A stretch of DNA of 64,000 nt from Oscillospiraceae bacterium (GCA_916988195.3 CAKASQ030000011.1:1-64000); one strand, 5' to 3'; positions 40,896 through 49,895 are shown, counted from the first letter of the stretch. Made by a program: numbers and translations. The notes: generated by a model from the letters alone, not told the origin.

Positions 40896-42089
40896 TTAGA
40901 ACATTTTGCGCTTGTTGTCGGCGGAGTCGAGGTCCATCAGAGCCTTGACCGGGTCCTTGACCTGTGCCAGGAAGATCATCGCGGCGATGATGTACGGCTT
41001 GTAGGAAGCCTGCTTGTAAAGCGGCACGAGATACCGGTCGAACACGGAGTTGTCAACCTCGCCCTCGGTGCAGGAAAGGCCGGAGATATCGGCGGGCAGG
41101 CAGTGCAGGTACAGAGCCTTGCCGTCCTTCGTGAGCTTCATCATTTCCTCGGAGCACGTCCAGTCCTTGTGCTGCGCGTTCTGTGCGAGCAGCTCCTTCT
41201 CGAGCTCGTCGATGCCCTTCTGGTCGCCCTTCACATAGAGCTCGGAGCGCTTTTCCATCGCCTTGAACGGAGCCCAGGACTTCGGATAGACGATATCGGC
41301 GTCCTGGAAGGCTTCTACCATGGAGTTGGTCTTGTGGAACTTGGAGCCGTACTTCTCGCAGTTCTTGCGGGCAATTTCCTCGACCTCGGGGAACACGTCG
41401 TATCCTTCCGGATGGGCCAGGGTGACGTCCATGCCGAAGCGGGTGAACAGGCCGATGACGCCCTGCGGGACGGACAGGGGCTTACCGTAGCTGGGGGAGT
41501 AGGCCCAGGTCATGGCGACCTTCTTGCCCTTGAGGTTCTCCACGCCGCCGAAGTAGTGGATGACATGCAGCATGTCGGCCATGCACTGCGTCGGATGGTC
41601 AACGTCGCACTGCAGGTTCACGAGCGTCGGTCTCTGCTCGAGGATACCGTCGCGGTAGCCCTCTTCCAGCGCGTCCATGAACGTCTTCTGGTACTCGTGG
41701 CCCTGATGGATGTACATGTCGTCGCGGATGCCGATGACGTCAGCCATGAAGGAAACCATGTTCGCGGTCTCGCGGACGGTCTCGCCGTGTGCGATCTGGG
41801 ACTTCTTCTCGTCGAGGACCTGCTCCTCGAGGCCGAGGAAGTTGCAGGCGGAAGCGAAGGAGAAGCGGGTACGGGTGGAGTTATCGCGGAAGAGGGAGAT
41901 GCCGAGGCCGGAGTTGAAGATCTTCGTGGACTTGTTGCGCTCCCGCAGGTCGCGCAGAGCGTCGGCTACGGTAAAGACAGCGTCGATTTCGTCGTCGGTC
42001 TTGTCCCAGGTCCAGTAGAAGTCGGTCTTGTACATGTTGTTGATGCGCAGGGTTTCCAGATGTCTTGCAAGCTCAACAGTTTTGCTCAT
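40896..42089 (-). CDS. ygeW: Knotted carbamoyltransferase YgeW
   Basis: A 397-aa member of the aspartate/ornithine carbamoyltransferase family, with the longer YgeW layout. The carbamoyl phosphate loop is FRDNSTRTRFSFASA, and the amino-acid-side loop HCLPADISGLSCTEGEV. In gut anaerobes ygeW accompanies ygeY, carbamate kinase and diaminopropionate or purine catabolic genes. It would phosphorolyse a carbamoylated intermediate, yielding carbamoyl phosphate; the exact substrate is not settled. It shares the strand with ygeY upstream and the kinase downstream. Confidence 0.9.
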   Translation of the reverse strand: MSKTVELARHLETLRINNMYKTDFYWTWDKTDDEIDAVFTVADALRDLRERNKSTKIFNSGLGISLFRDNSTRTRFSFASACNFLGLEEQVLDEKKSQIAHGETVRETANMVSFMADVIGIRDDMYIHQGHEYQKTFMDALEEGYRDGILEQRPTLVNLQCDVDHPTQCMADMLHVIHYFGGVENLKGKKVAMTWAYSPSYGKPLSVPQGVIGLFTRFGMDVTLAHPEGYDVFPEVEEIARKNCEKYGSKFHKTNSMVEAFQDADIVYPKSWAPFKAMEKRSELYVKGDQKGIDELEKELLAQNAQHKDWTCSEEMMKLTKDGKALYLHCLPADISGLSCTEGEVDNSVFDRYLVPLYKQASYKPYIIAAMIFLAQVKDPVKALMDLDSADNKRKMF

Positions 42090-42131
42090 AATTTTTCTCC
42101 TTATTTATCTTTTACGGTTACAGGTTTGGAT

Positions 42132-42157
42132 GGGCGGATGCGGGCATTCGCCCCTAC
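42132..42157 (-). repeat. Single REP-like palindrome (copy G)
   Basis: On the minus strand it begins GTAGGGGCGAATGCC and folds on GCATCCGCCC. No partner is visible. A second hairpin (GAATCCCAC...GTGGGATTC, about 42188-42216) follows toward ygeY. Confidence 0.65.
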
Positions 42158-42227
42158 GAGACGTGCGGGGGATATGGGCGGGACAGAATCCCACCGGCAA
42201 AAACCCGTGGGATTCCGGATGCGTGTC

Positions 42228-43625
42228 TTACTTGATGTCGTTGCCGGTGAGTTCCTGACGGAAGCTCGTTGCAGAGCCGTCCTTGTTCTCGGGCTTGTAG
42301 AGCATGGGAACAGCGGCATAGAGCGCTGCGCAGGTCACGAGGTCCTGCTTCCAGGTGATCTCGTTGGGCGCGTGCGCCTGGGATTCGGCACCGGGGCCAA
42401 AGCCGACGCAGGGGATGCCGTAGCGGCCCTGAATCGAAACGCCGTTCGTGGAGAAGGTCCACTTGTCGGTGAGGGGCCGACCTTCGCGGGTCGAAGCAGC
42501 CTTCGCGTCGGGGGCAAGGCGCTTGTCGCCCCACAGCGCGTGGTGCGCGTCGACAAGAGCCTGCACGTGCGGCGCGGACTCCTTGTTGATCCAGGTCGGG
42601 AAGAAGCACTCGGTCTCATAGACGTGGCCGTTCCAGGAGGGGCGGTCGTACATGTACATGGAAACCTTGACGTCCTTCGCGTACTTCTTGCAGGCGGGGA
42701 GGTCTTCGATTTCCTTCAGGCAGGACTTGTAGGTCTCGCCAGCGGTCATGCGGCGGTCGATGGAGATCGAGCAGGAGTCAGCGACAGCGCAGCGGCTGGG
42801 GCTGGTGTAGAAGATCTGGCTGGTGGTGCAGGTGCCGCGGCCGAGGAAGCGCGCGTCTTCCCAATGCTCGGGGTTGTACTTCGGGTCGAGCATCTTGACA
42901 AGGCCCTTGACTTCCTTGTCGTCGCCTGCGTCGTTTTCGTTGAGGTCACGGACGTTCAGAATCACTTCCGCCATCTTGTGGATCGCGTTGTCGCCGCGCT
43001 CGGGCGCGGAGCCGTGGCAGGAAACACCGTGCATGTCGACGCGGATTTCCATTCTGCCGCGATGGCCGCGATAGATGCCGCCGTCGGTGGGCTCGGTGGA
43101 GATGACGAACTCGATCTGGTTTCTTGCGTCCTCGGGACCGTTAAAGTACTCGTTGACGATGGACTGCCAGCACATGCCGTCGCAGTCTTCCTCCTGCACG
43201 GAGCCGACGACCATGATCTTGTAGCCCTCGGGGATAAGGCCGAGGTCCTTCATGATCTTGCCGCCGTATGCAGCAGCAGCCATGCCGCCTTCCTGATCGG
43301 AACCGCCGCGGCCATAGATGATATCGTCGGTTTCATAGCCCTGATAGGGGTCGGCTTCCCAGTTGGCGCGGTTGCCGATGCCGACGGTGTCGATGTGAGA
43401 GTCAATGGCAATGATCTTGTCGCCGGTGCCCATCCAGCCGATGACGTTGCCGAGCTTGTCAAACTCAACTTTATTGTAGCCGAGCTTCTTGAGCTCTTCG
43501 GCAATGCGCTTGACAACGCCCTCTTCTTCGCAGGACTCGGAAGGAATGGCGATCATATCGCGCAGGAATTTGGCCATGTCGGCCTTGTAGCCTTCAGCTG
43601 CCTGCTTGATTGCTTCATAGTTCAT
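42228..43625 (-). CDS. ygeY: YgeY-family M20 hydrolase
   Basis: A 465-aa zinc hydrolase of the M20 family, annotated elsewhere as 'selenium metabolism-linked' because of its genomic company. Metal ligands: His and Asp in [10 protein letters not shown], Asp in [12 protein letters not shown], Glu-Glu in [10 protein letters not shown]. The dimerisation lid region includes [20 protein letters not shown]. It likely cleaves an N-acyl or ureido amino acid in the pathway feeding YgeW. The start is the ATG at 43625, and the gene is divergent from the GntR regulator. Confidence 0.92.
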   Translation of the reverse strand: MNYEAIKQAAEGYKADMAKFLRDMIAIPSESCEEEGVVKRIAEELKKLGYNKVEFDKLGNVIGWMGTGDKIIAIDSHIDTVGIGNRANWEADPYQGYETDDIIYGRGGSDQEGGMAAAAYGGKIMKDLGLIPEGYKIMVVGSVQEEDCDGMCWQSIVNEYFNGPEDARNQIEFVISTEPTDGGIYRGHRGRMEIRVDMHGVSCHGSAPERGDNAIHKMAEVILNVRDLNENDAGDDKEVKGLVKMLDPKYNPEHWEDARFLGRGTCTTSQIFYTSPSRCAVADSCSISIDRRMTAGETYKSCLKEIEDLPACKKYAKDVKVSMYMYDRPSWNGHVYETECFFPTWINKESAPHVQALVDAHHALWGDKRLAPDAKAASTREGRPLTDKWTFSTNGVSIQGRYGIPCVGFGPGAESQAHAPNEITWKQDLVTCAALYAAVPMLYKPENKDGSATSFRQELTGNDIK

Positions 43626-43818
43626 AATACCGGTAAACCCCCTGTTATATCAATAATATGTATTTTCCTTCTGACGAAGGAGGCCAAGAGCGCTCCTTAC
43701 GCTATCCATCATACCACAAGAAAAACCATTGTCAAACAAAATTTTTGCCCGCCTAAAAATTTTTTGATTTGCACGATTTTTGCGACATTTTCTGTGGAAG
43801 TTTCACAAAAGACTTCGG

Positions 43819-43858
43819 TTGCAAATGGCGCGGCGCTGTGCTACCATATCAATTGATA
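43819..43858 (+). promoter_or_regulatory. Promoter and operator of the GntR gene
   Basis: TTGCAA (43819-43824), 17 bases, TACCAT (43842-43847). The perfect palindrome TATCAATTGATA (43847-43858) begins in the last base of the -10. This suits autoregulation by the GntR protein and control of the divergent ygeY. Confidence 0.65.
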
Positions 43859-43882
43859 CTTGTTTTAGAAAGAAGGCGCGCC

Positions 43883-44572
43883 ATGCCGGTTCCACAGGGC
43901 AGCGGAGTCATTCACAGGAAGTCCGCCCGTCAGGCGGTTTATGAAACGGTCTGCGACTGGATCATCACAGGCGTTCTCGAGCCCGGGGAGAAAATTCTCG
44001 ATTCTGAGCTCGGAGAATATTTCAGCGTCAGCCGCACGCCCGTGCGCGAGGCTCTGCAGCTGCTGCAAAGCCAGAAGCTGGTGCTCGTCATGCCCGGAAG
44101 AGCGACGGTGGTCGCGCCGCTCGACACGCAGGATATCGAAAAATGCTACCGGCCTCTGGCGGATCTGGAGGCGCTCGCGGCGGAGCTTGCCTGCGGGAAG
44201 CTGACGGAGAACGACTTTTTTGAGCTCGAGTGCGCGCTGCGCGATGCAAAGGCGGCGAGCCTCCGGGACGACGCGGCGGCGGTCATGGCCTGCGACGAGC
44301 GGTTCCACGAGCGGATCGTACAGGCGGCGGGAAACGAATACGTGACAGAATTTTCAGGAACTCTCATGCTCCACATCCGCCGCATCAAGTATCACTATTT
44401 CCATCTTCCGGCTATGCGCGAGGCCTCTGCGGCGCAGCACACGGGTATTGTCGAGGCGCTGCGCGCGGAAAACGCGCCTCTGGCCAGAGACCGGATGCGC
44501 GAGCACTGGCTGCGCGCGATGCGGGGGTGCCTGAACGAAACCGTCGCGTATTTGAAGAAACACGAAGAATAA
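43883..44572 (+). CDS. GntR-family regulator (FCD/FadR type)
   Basis: A 229-aa regulator, started at ATG 43883 behind AGAAGG, since the longer frame from 43769 would cover its own promoter. Residues about 12-75 are the winged helix (VCDWIITGVLEPGEKILDSELGEYFSVSRTPVREAL, in parts). Residues about 90-215 are a helical FCD ligand domain with Asp/His metal-site residues (DERFHERIVQAAGN; HTGIVEAL). It probably controls the flanking ygeY-type genes in response to an acidic or ureido metabolite; the ligand is unknown. Confidence 0.88.
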   Translation: MPVPQGSGVIHRKSARQAVYETVCDWIITGVLEPGEKILDSELGEYFSVSRTPVREALQLLQSQKLVLVMPGRATVVAPLDTQDIEKCYRPLADLEALAAELACGKLTENDFFELECALRDAKAASLRDDAAAVMACDERFHERIVQAAGNEYVTEFSGTLMLHIRRIKYHYFHLPAMREASAAQHTGIVEALRAENAPLARDRMREHWLRAMRGCLNETVAYLKKHEE

Positions 44573-44579
44573 AAAATCG

Positions 44580-44607
44580 GGCTTCCTCTGCGTGGGGAAG
44601 CCTTTTT
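44580..44607 (+). terminator. Terminator after the GntR gene
   Basis: GGCTTCC (44580-44586) pairs with GGAAGCC (44596-44602), then TTTTT. It ends 24 bases before the next start, so the second hydrolase is attenuated or read through. Confidence 0.75.
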
Positions 44608-44631
44608 CGTGAGACAGAAAGGAGCCATTGC

Positions 44632-45807
44632 ATGTATACAGATGAATCTCTGATCGCCTTTTGCCAAAGAGCGCTCCAGACCCCGAGCGTTTCCGGTCAG
44701 GAACAGGCCATGGCGGAGCTGATGCGGGAGAGAATGCTCGCACTCGGCTTTGACGAGGTAGTCTTTGACCGGCTCGGAAACGTCATCGGAACCATTCACG
44801 GAAAACGGCCCGGCAAAACGATTTTGCTCGACGGGCACATGGACACCGTGGACGTGATTGATGCGGCCGAGTGGTCGCACGACCCGTTCGGCGGCGAGAT
44901 CGAGGACGGAAAAATCTACGGCCGGGGCGCGTCCGACATGAAGGGCAGCGACTGCGCGATGGTCATGGCGGCAGGGCGCTTCGCCGCGCAGACAAAGAAG
45001 GACTTCGCGGGCACAATCTGCGTCTCCGGCTCAGTGCATGAGGAGTGCTTTGAGGGCGTCGCGCCGCGGGAAATCACAAAGCGCATCCATCCGGATTTCG
45101 TCATTGTCGGCGAGGCGACCTCTACGAGCGTCAAAATCGGCCAGCGGGGGCGCGCGGAGGTCGTGGTCGAAACCAAGGGTGTGAGCTGCCATTCGTCGAA
45201 CCCTGAGAAGGGCATGAACGCCGTGTACGCGATGGTGGGAGTGATCGAGGAGATCCGGAAAATCGTCCCGAACGAGCACCCGCTGTTGGGAAAGGGTATT
45301 TTAGAGCTGACGGACATCATTTCCGCGCCCTATCCCGGCGCATCGGTCGTACCGGCGAAGTGCCGCGCGACGTTTGACCGGCGGACGCTCGTGGGAGAAG
45401 ACGAGGCCGTCATTCTCGCGCAGGTGAACGAAGCGATCGCCCGCGCGCGGGAAAAGGACCCGGGACTGAAAGCGCGCTGCTATCTTGCCGCGGGCGAGGA
45501 GAAATGCTGGACAGGCGATACCATCCGGGCCAAGCGCTATTTCCCGGCGTGGGCGGTGGATGAGCACTCGGAGCTTGTCACGAAAGCAAGGCGCGGGCTT
45601 CTGGCGGCCGGGATCGACGCACCGCTGTCGCATTTCTCGTTCTGCACCAACGGCAGCCACTTCTGCGGCGAGGCCGGCATTCCGACCATCGGTTACGGGC
45701 CGTCACTTGAGAGCCTTGCGCATGTACGCGACGAGTACATCGAAATCGCCCAGCTGACGAAGGCCTGCCGTGGCTTTGAGTCGATTCTCTCGGAGCTGAC
45801 AAAGTAA
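44632..45807 (+). CDS. M20-family hydrolase, YgeY-like (second copy)
   Basis: A 391-aa protein, started at ATG 44632 behind AAAGGAG. Metal-site motifs: LLDGHMDTVDV, IYGRGASDMKGSD, GSVHEECFEG. The lid has TKGVSCHSSNPEKGMNAVYAM. It is about 70 residues shorter than the YgeY at 42228-43625 but shares its motif order, so the two are paralogues probably acting on related N-acyl or ureido substrates. It follows the GntR gene and precedes a YheO-type regulator on the same strand. Confidence 0.9.
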   Translation: MYTDESLIAFCQRALQTPSVSGQEQAMAELMRERMLALGFDEVVFDRLGNVIGTIHGKRPGKTILLDGHMDTVDVIDAAEWSHDPFGGEIEDGKIYGRGASDMKGSDCAMVMAAGRFAAQTKKDFAGTICVSGSVHEECFEGVAPREITKRIHPDFVIVGEATSTSVKIGQRGRAEVVVETKGVSCHSSNPEKGMNAVYAMVGVIEEIRKIVPNEHPLLGKGILELTDIISAPYPGASVVPAKCRATFDRRTLVGEDEAVILAQVNEAIARAREKDPGLKARCYLAAGEEKCWTGDTIRAKRYFPAWAVDEHSELVTKARRGLLAAGIDAPLSHFSFCTNGSHFCGEAGIPTIGYGPSLESLAHVRDEYIEIAQLTKACRGFESILSELTK

Positions 45808-45875
45808 GTTTATAGGGAATATTGCACAAAAACGAAAAGATTTTTTGGACACCTAAAAAAATTTAAGATTCCCCA

Positions 45876-45904
45876 TTGCATTCTCCAAAAAATATTGGTA
45901 TGAT
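45876..45904 (+). promoter_or_regulatory. Promoter of the YheO-type regulator operon
   Basis: TTGCAT (45876-45881), 17 bases, TATGAT (45899-45904). Downstream, TGATACGGGTATCA (45948-45961) is a perfect 6-2-6 palindrome in the leader, just before the SD. Confidence 0.72.
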
Positions 45905-45982
45905 AGAGCTATCCATCGGCAAGATGCACAGAATTTTACTGGTGGACTGATACGGGTATCAATATTTGGAGGTGATAAGTCA

Positions 45983-46636
45983 TTGGACGCGAGACTTCTG
46001 GACATGCTGGGACAGATCGCAAAGGGCATCGCCGCGCAGTTCGGCCCGAACTGTGAGGTGGTTGTGCATGAAATTTCGGACAAGAGCGCCTACAGCTCCA
46101 TCGTCGCCATTGAAAACGGACATGTATCCGGCCGAAAAATCGGAGACGGCCCGTCGCACGTGGTGCTCGAGCAGATCGGACACGACGACGACCAGGTAAG
46201 CGACCAGCTCTGCTATCTGACCCGCACGAAAGACGGCAAAACCCTGAAATCTTCCTCGGTCTATATCCATGACGAGCATGGTAAGGTCGCGGCAATCCTC
46301 GGCATCAATTACGATATCTCCATGATGCAGATGTTTGAAAACACGCTGCATGAGTTCAATTCCGTTGACGCACAGACCCGCAAAGAACCCGAGCGCATCA
46401 CGCTGAACGTGGCGGATCTGCTCGAAGACCTGATCCGTCAGGCCGACGAGCTGGTCGGAAAGCCTGTGGCGCTGATGACGAAGGACGACAAGGTCAAGGC
46501 CATCCGGTATCTCAGCAAGTCCGGCGCGCTGATGATTACGAAATCCGGCGATAAAATCGCGAAGCACTTCGGCATATCCAAATACACACTATATTCCTAT
46601 TTAGACAACAGTAAAACAGGAGGAGAACCTACATGA
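45983..46636 (+). CDS. YheO-like PAS/helix-turn-helix regulator
   Basis: A 217-aa protein. Residues about 5-115 are a YheO-like PAS domain (LGQIAKGIAAQFGPNCEVVVHEI; AAILGINYDISMM). Residues about 155-215 are the C-terminal helix-turn-helix (KSGDKIAKHFGISKYTLYSYL). The start is TTG at 45983, supported by a near-perfect SD, GGAGGTGAT, at proper spacing; no in-frame ATG is nearer. Its stop overlaps the next start by 4 bases (ATGA), so it is translationally coupled to the PLP enzyme, the likely target gene. Confidence 0.88.
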   Translation: MDARLLDMLGQIAKGIAAQFGPNCEVVVHEISDKSAYSSIVAIENGHVSGRKIGDGPSHVVLEQIGHDDDQVSDQLCYLTRTKDGKTLKSSSVYIHDEHGKVAAILGINYDISMMQMFENTLHEFNSVDAQTRKEPERITLNVADLLEDLIRQADELVGKPVALMTKDDKVKAIRYLSKSGALMITKSGDKIAKHFGISKYTLYSYLDNSKTGGEPT

Positions 46637-48114
46637 ACAAGACGATTGATCTGTCCATCAACAAAGAAGGCCTTGCCCACAATATCCAGAAGGCCAAGGA
46701 AAACAATATCATCATCCCGACCATCGCCCAGATGCAGAACCCTGATCTGATTCCGGAGAAAATCAAGGAAAAGCTGTCGCATACCGGGCTGTGGGACGTT
46801 GACCCCGTGAACCTGTTCCGCATCAACTGGCACAACGAGGCAAAGGAATCCGGCGGCCTGTACCAGAAGACCCCGAACTATGTCGAGATTCCGTCCTCCG
46901 TTTCCGGCGTTCCCTGCCGCATCCTTGCGATGAGCGGCAAGTGGTTCCCCACCGGCTGCCATAAGGTCGGCGCTTCTTTCGGCTGCCTGGCTCCGAGACT
47001 CGTGACCGGTCAGTTTGACGCAACGTATCATCACGCTGTCTGGCCCTCCACCGGCAACTACTGCCGCGGCGGCGCTTTTAACTCCAAGCTTCTCGCCTGC
47101 GACTCTGTTGCGATCCTTCCGCAGGATATGTCCAAGGAGCGCTTCGACTGGCTCAAGACCATTGCCGGCCAGATCATTGCGACCCCGGGCTGTGAGTCCA
47201 ACGTCAAGGAAATTTTCGACAAGACCTGGGAGCTCAAGCAGGACCCCAGCATGATGATCTTCAACCAGTTCGCCGAGATGGGCAACCCCCTGTGGCACTA
47301 CAACGTCACTGGCTACGCGCTGTCTGACCTCTTCGAGAACACCAAGAAGCCCGGCCAGAGACTCGCTGGCGCCTGCTTCACCTCCGGCTCCGCCGGCACG
47401 ATGTCCGCTGGCGACCTCCTCAAGGAGCGCTATCCCGGCATGAAGCTCGCCGTCGGCGAAGCCCTCCAGTGCCCGACCATCCTTGATAACGGCTTCGGCG
47501 GCCACCGCATCGAAGGCATCGGCGACAAGCACATCCCCTGGGTCCACAATGTCAAGAACACCGACATGGTCATCGACATTGACGACGAAGACTCCCAGAG
47601 ACTGCTCCGCCTGTTCAACTGCAAGGAAGGTCAGGAGTACCTGAAGTCCCTCGGCCTTAGTGATGAGCAGATCGAAAAGTTTACCTGGATGGGCATTTCC
47701 GGCATCGCAAACGTTCTTTGCTGCATCAAGTTTGCCAAGTACTATGAGCTGACCGAGAACGACGTCGTCGTCACCGTTCTGACCGACTCCGCCGTCATGT
47801 ACAAGTCCCGCGTCGAAGAGCTCAACGAAAAGTACGGCGCATACTCCGCGCAGGCAGCAGAGCTGGACCACAACCTGCATATGCTGAACCTCAAGACCGA
47901 CAGCATGCTCGAGCTTACTTACACCGAGCGCAAGAGAGTCCACAACCTCAAGTACTACACCTGGGTTGAGCAGCAGGGCATGGACGTCGAAGACCTCAAC
48001 GCCCAGTGGTACGACACCAAGGGCACGTGGGACGCTGTCCACGCACAGGCCAAGGAGCTCGACGAGCTCATCAAAGCCTTCAACGACGAGGTCGGCCTTC
48101 TTAAGACGCTCTAA
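46633..48114 (+). CDS. Large fold-type II PLP-dependent enzyme of the ygeW/ygeY region
   Basis: A 493-aa protein. GCHKVGASFGCLAPRLVTG carries the probable PLP lysine (TrpB-like HKxG context). SGSAGTMSAGDLLKERYPG resembles the phosphate-binding loop, and GFGGHRIEGIGDKHIPWVHN is distinctive. It is longer than YgeX diaminopropionate ammonia-lyase (about 400 aa) and cysteine synthases, and it occupies the place YgeX holds in the E. coli cluster. A lyase acting on diaminopropionate or a similar amino acid is a reasonable inference, not shown. AGGAGGAGAA precedes the start. A terminator follows. Confidence 0.8.
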   Translation: MNKTIDLSINKEGLAHNIQKAKENNIIIPTIAQMQNPDLIPEKIKEKLSHTGLWDVDPVNLFRINWHNEAKESGGLYQKTPNYVEIPSSVSGVPCRILAMSGKWFPTGCHKVGASFGCLAPRLVTGQFDATYHHAVWPSTGNYCRGGAFNSKLLACDSVAILPQDMSKERFDWLKTIAGQIIATPGCESNVKEIFDKTWELKQDPSMMIFNQFAEMGNPLWHYNVTGYALSDLFENTKKPGQRLAGACFTSGSAGTMSAGDLLKERYPGMKLAVGEALQCPTILDNGFGGHRIEGIGDKHIPWVHNVKNTDMVIDIDDEDSQRLLRLFNCKEGQEYLKSLGLSDEQIEKFTWMGISGIANVLCCIKFAKYYELTENDVVVTVLTDSAVMYKSRVEELNEKYGAYSAQAAELDHNLHMLNLKTDSMLELTYTERKRVHNLKYYTWVEQQGMDVEDLNAQWYDTKGTWDAVHAQAKELDELIKAFNDEVGLLKTL

Positions 48115-48139
48115 GCTTCCGCAATTTTCATAGAAAACC

Positions 48140-48172
48140 AAAGCGGGGTGGGGGAAAACCCCATCCCGCTTA
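48140..48172 (+). terminator. Terminator after the PLP enzyme
   Basis: AAGCGGGGTGGGG pairs with CCCCATCCCGCTT (one G-T pair). Its 3' arm overlaps the stop codon of the minus-strand small gene. Confidence 0.8.
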
Positions 48173-48322
48173 TTCATTCTTCGCAACGAACGAATTTTCG
48201 GCGGCCTGTTCGCCGTCAATCAAAATCTGCTTCGCCAACCCATAATTCTGTGCGTCCAACGCCTGAATCGCTTCTTCCGCCGCGTGGAACAAAATGGCGT
48301 AATATTCGGGAATTTCGTTCAT
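48170..48322 (-). CDS. Small protein, 50 aa
   Basis: MNEIPEYYAILFHAAEEAIQ... ending in ...SFVAKNE. The strong SD AAGGAGG lies 9 bases before ATG 48322. The sequence is acidic and helical with a conserved-looking core ALDAQNYGLAKQIL. I recall similar short proteins in Oscillospiraceae mobile regions and phages, of unknown function. It is divergent from a ribbon-helix-helix protein gene 113 bases away. Confidence 0.7.
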   Translation of the reverse strand: MNEIPEYYAILFHAAEEAIQALDAQNYGLAKQILIDGEQAAENSFVAKNE

Positions 48323-48435
48323 AATACATGTCCTCCTTAATATTGTTGCACATTTGTGCTACGTTTATATTACAATGTTTGGGACATAATTGCAATACAA
48401 TTCGCATTACAAAACATGACGCGAGGTGTAACGCA

Positions 48436-48612
48436 ATGAAGAAATTCCGGATTCCGAGTATTCCGCCGACCACGAATAAGAGCATCCGTTTTCCCAATGA
48501 CGTGATCGAAGAAATTGAGGCGGCCATCAAGGGAACAGATTGCACGTTTTCCGCCTTTGTGGTGGAAGCGGTGCGGGTGGCATTGGAAAATTTAAAGGAG
48601 GAATCCGAATGA
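48436..48612 (+). CDS. Small ribbon-helix-helix DNA-binding protein
   Basis: A 58-aa protein, MKKFRIPSIPPTTNKS..., started at ATG 48436 behind GCGAGGTG. SIRFPNDVIEEIEAAI is the beta strand and first helix of an Arc/CopG-type fold, and FSAFVVEAVRVALENL the second helix. It overlaps the threonine-synthase-like gene by 4 bases (ATGA), so it probably regulates its own operon or the divergent 50-aa gene. An antitoxin role is conceivable, but I see no toxin beside it. Confidence 0.78.
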   Translation: MKKFRIPSIPPTTNKSIRFPNDVIEEIEAAIKGTDCTFSAFVVEAVRVALENLKEESE

Positions 48613-49850
48613 AAAATGTCAAGTGCGCGCGCTGCGTGAAGTGCGGCAAGGAATATGAGGCTGTCCCGAACCTGACGAACTGCTCCTGCGGCGGCATTCT
48701 GGACATCATTTACGACTACGACTACATCAAATCGCATTTCACGAAGGAAACGCTCAAAAACCGCGTGAACCCCACCATGTGGCGCTACCGCGAGCTGCTT
48801 CCGATTGAAGAGACCACGCCCGACACGCCCCTTCGCGTGGGCTGGTCGCCGCTTTATGAAGAGCCGAAGCTTGCTGAAATGCTGGGCCTCAAGAGACTTT
48901 GGGTCAAGGACGACGGCATCAACCCCACCGCGTCTTTAAAAGACCGCGCCTCCGCAATGGCGGTTGCAAAGGCTGGCGAAGCGGGCGCGAAGATCATCGC
49001 GTGCTCGTCTACCGGCAACGCTGCTTCCAGCCTGGCCGGCAACGCGGCCGCAGCCGGTTTCAAGACCTACATTTTCGTTCCCGAGCGCGCGCCCAAGGGC
49101 AAGGTCGCGCAGCTGATGATCTTCGGTGCAAACGTCATTTCCGTCAAGGGAAACTATGAAGAGACGTTCAAAATGTCCGCCGAGGCCATCGAAAAATGGG
49201 GCTGGTACAACCGCAACGCCGCCATCAACCCGTACCTCTCTGAGGGTAAGAAGACGGTCGCGCTCGAGATTGCCGAGCAGCTGGGTTGGGAAATGCCCGA
49301 CTATCTGGCCATTTCCGTCGGTGACGGCTGCACGATCGCGGGCGTGTGGAAGGGCTTAAAAGACCTCTACGCCATCGGCTTTATCGACAAGCTCCCGCGC
49401 CTCATCTCCGCCCAGTCCACGGGCTGCTATCCTCTCAACCGCGCGATTCAGGAGAACAAGCCCTGGGAGCCTATGGAGGAAAACACGATTGCCGACTCCA
49501 TTTCCGTCGGTGTGCCGCGCAACGCCGATAAGGCGCTCATGGCTATCCGCGAGTCGAACGGCCTTGCCATCAACGTCACCGACGAGGAGATTCTCGCCGC
49601 GCAGAAGCTGCTCGGCAGAACCTGCGGCGTGTTTGGCGAGCCCGCCGGTGTGACCGGTACGGCAGCGGTCAAGAAGGCCTGCGAGCTGGGACTCATCGGC
49701 AAGAACGACACGGTTGTCTCCGTTGTCACCGGCAACGGCCTCAAGGACGTGGCGAACGCCATCAAGTCTGCGGGCGAGCCCATTAACATCAAGCCCGATC
49801 TCAACCTCATGGTCGAAGAGTTCGCAAAGCGCGGCGTTACCGTCGAATAA
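48609..49850 (+). CDS. Threonine-synthase-like PLP enzyme
   Basis: A 413-aa fold-type II PLP enzyme. An N-terminal zinc-ribbon-like segment CARCVKCGKEYEAVPNLTNCSCGG opens it. The PLP lysine lies in INPTASLKDRASAMA. The loops ACSSTGNAASSLAGNAA and VTGNGLKD bind substrate and phosphate. These fit threonine synthase (EC 4.2.3.1). The ygeW/ygeY setting leaves open a related lyase role on another hydroxy- or diamino acid. The start at 48609 is coupled to the small regulator. A strong terminator follows. Confidence 0.88.
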   Translation: MKNVKCARCVKCGKEYEAVPNLTNCSCGGILDIIYDYDYIKSHFTKETLKNRVNPTMWRYRELLPIEETTPDTPLRVGWSPLYEEPKLAEMLGLKRLWVKDDGINPTASLKDRASAMAVAKAGEAGAKIIACSSTGNAASSLAGNAAAAGFKTYIFVPERAPKGKVAQLMIFGANVISVKGNYEETFKMSAEAIEKWGWYNRNAAINPYLSEGKKTVALEIAEQLGWEMPDYLAISVGDGCTIAGVWKGLKDLYAIGFIDKLPRLISAQSTGCYPLNRAIQENKPWEPMEENTIADSISVGVPRNADKALMAIRESNGLAINVTDEEILAAQKLLGRTCGVFGEPAGVTGTAAVKKACELGLIGKNDTVVSVVTGNGLKDVANAIKSAGEPINIKPDLNLMVEEFAKRGVTVE

Positions 49851-49859
49851 GTGAAATAG

Positions 49860-49895
49860 AAAGCGGCATGGATATTGCGTCCATGCCGCTTTTTG
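49860..49895 (+). terminator. Terminator after the threonine-synthase-like gene
   Basis: AAAGCGGCATGGA pairs with TCCATGCCGCTTT, loop of 7, followed by TTG after a T5 run. Confidence 0.87.
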
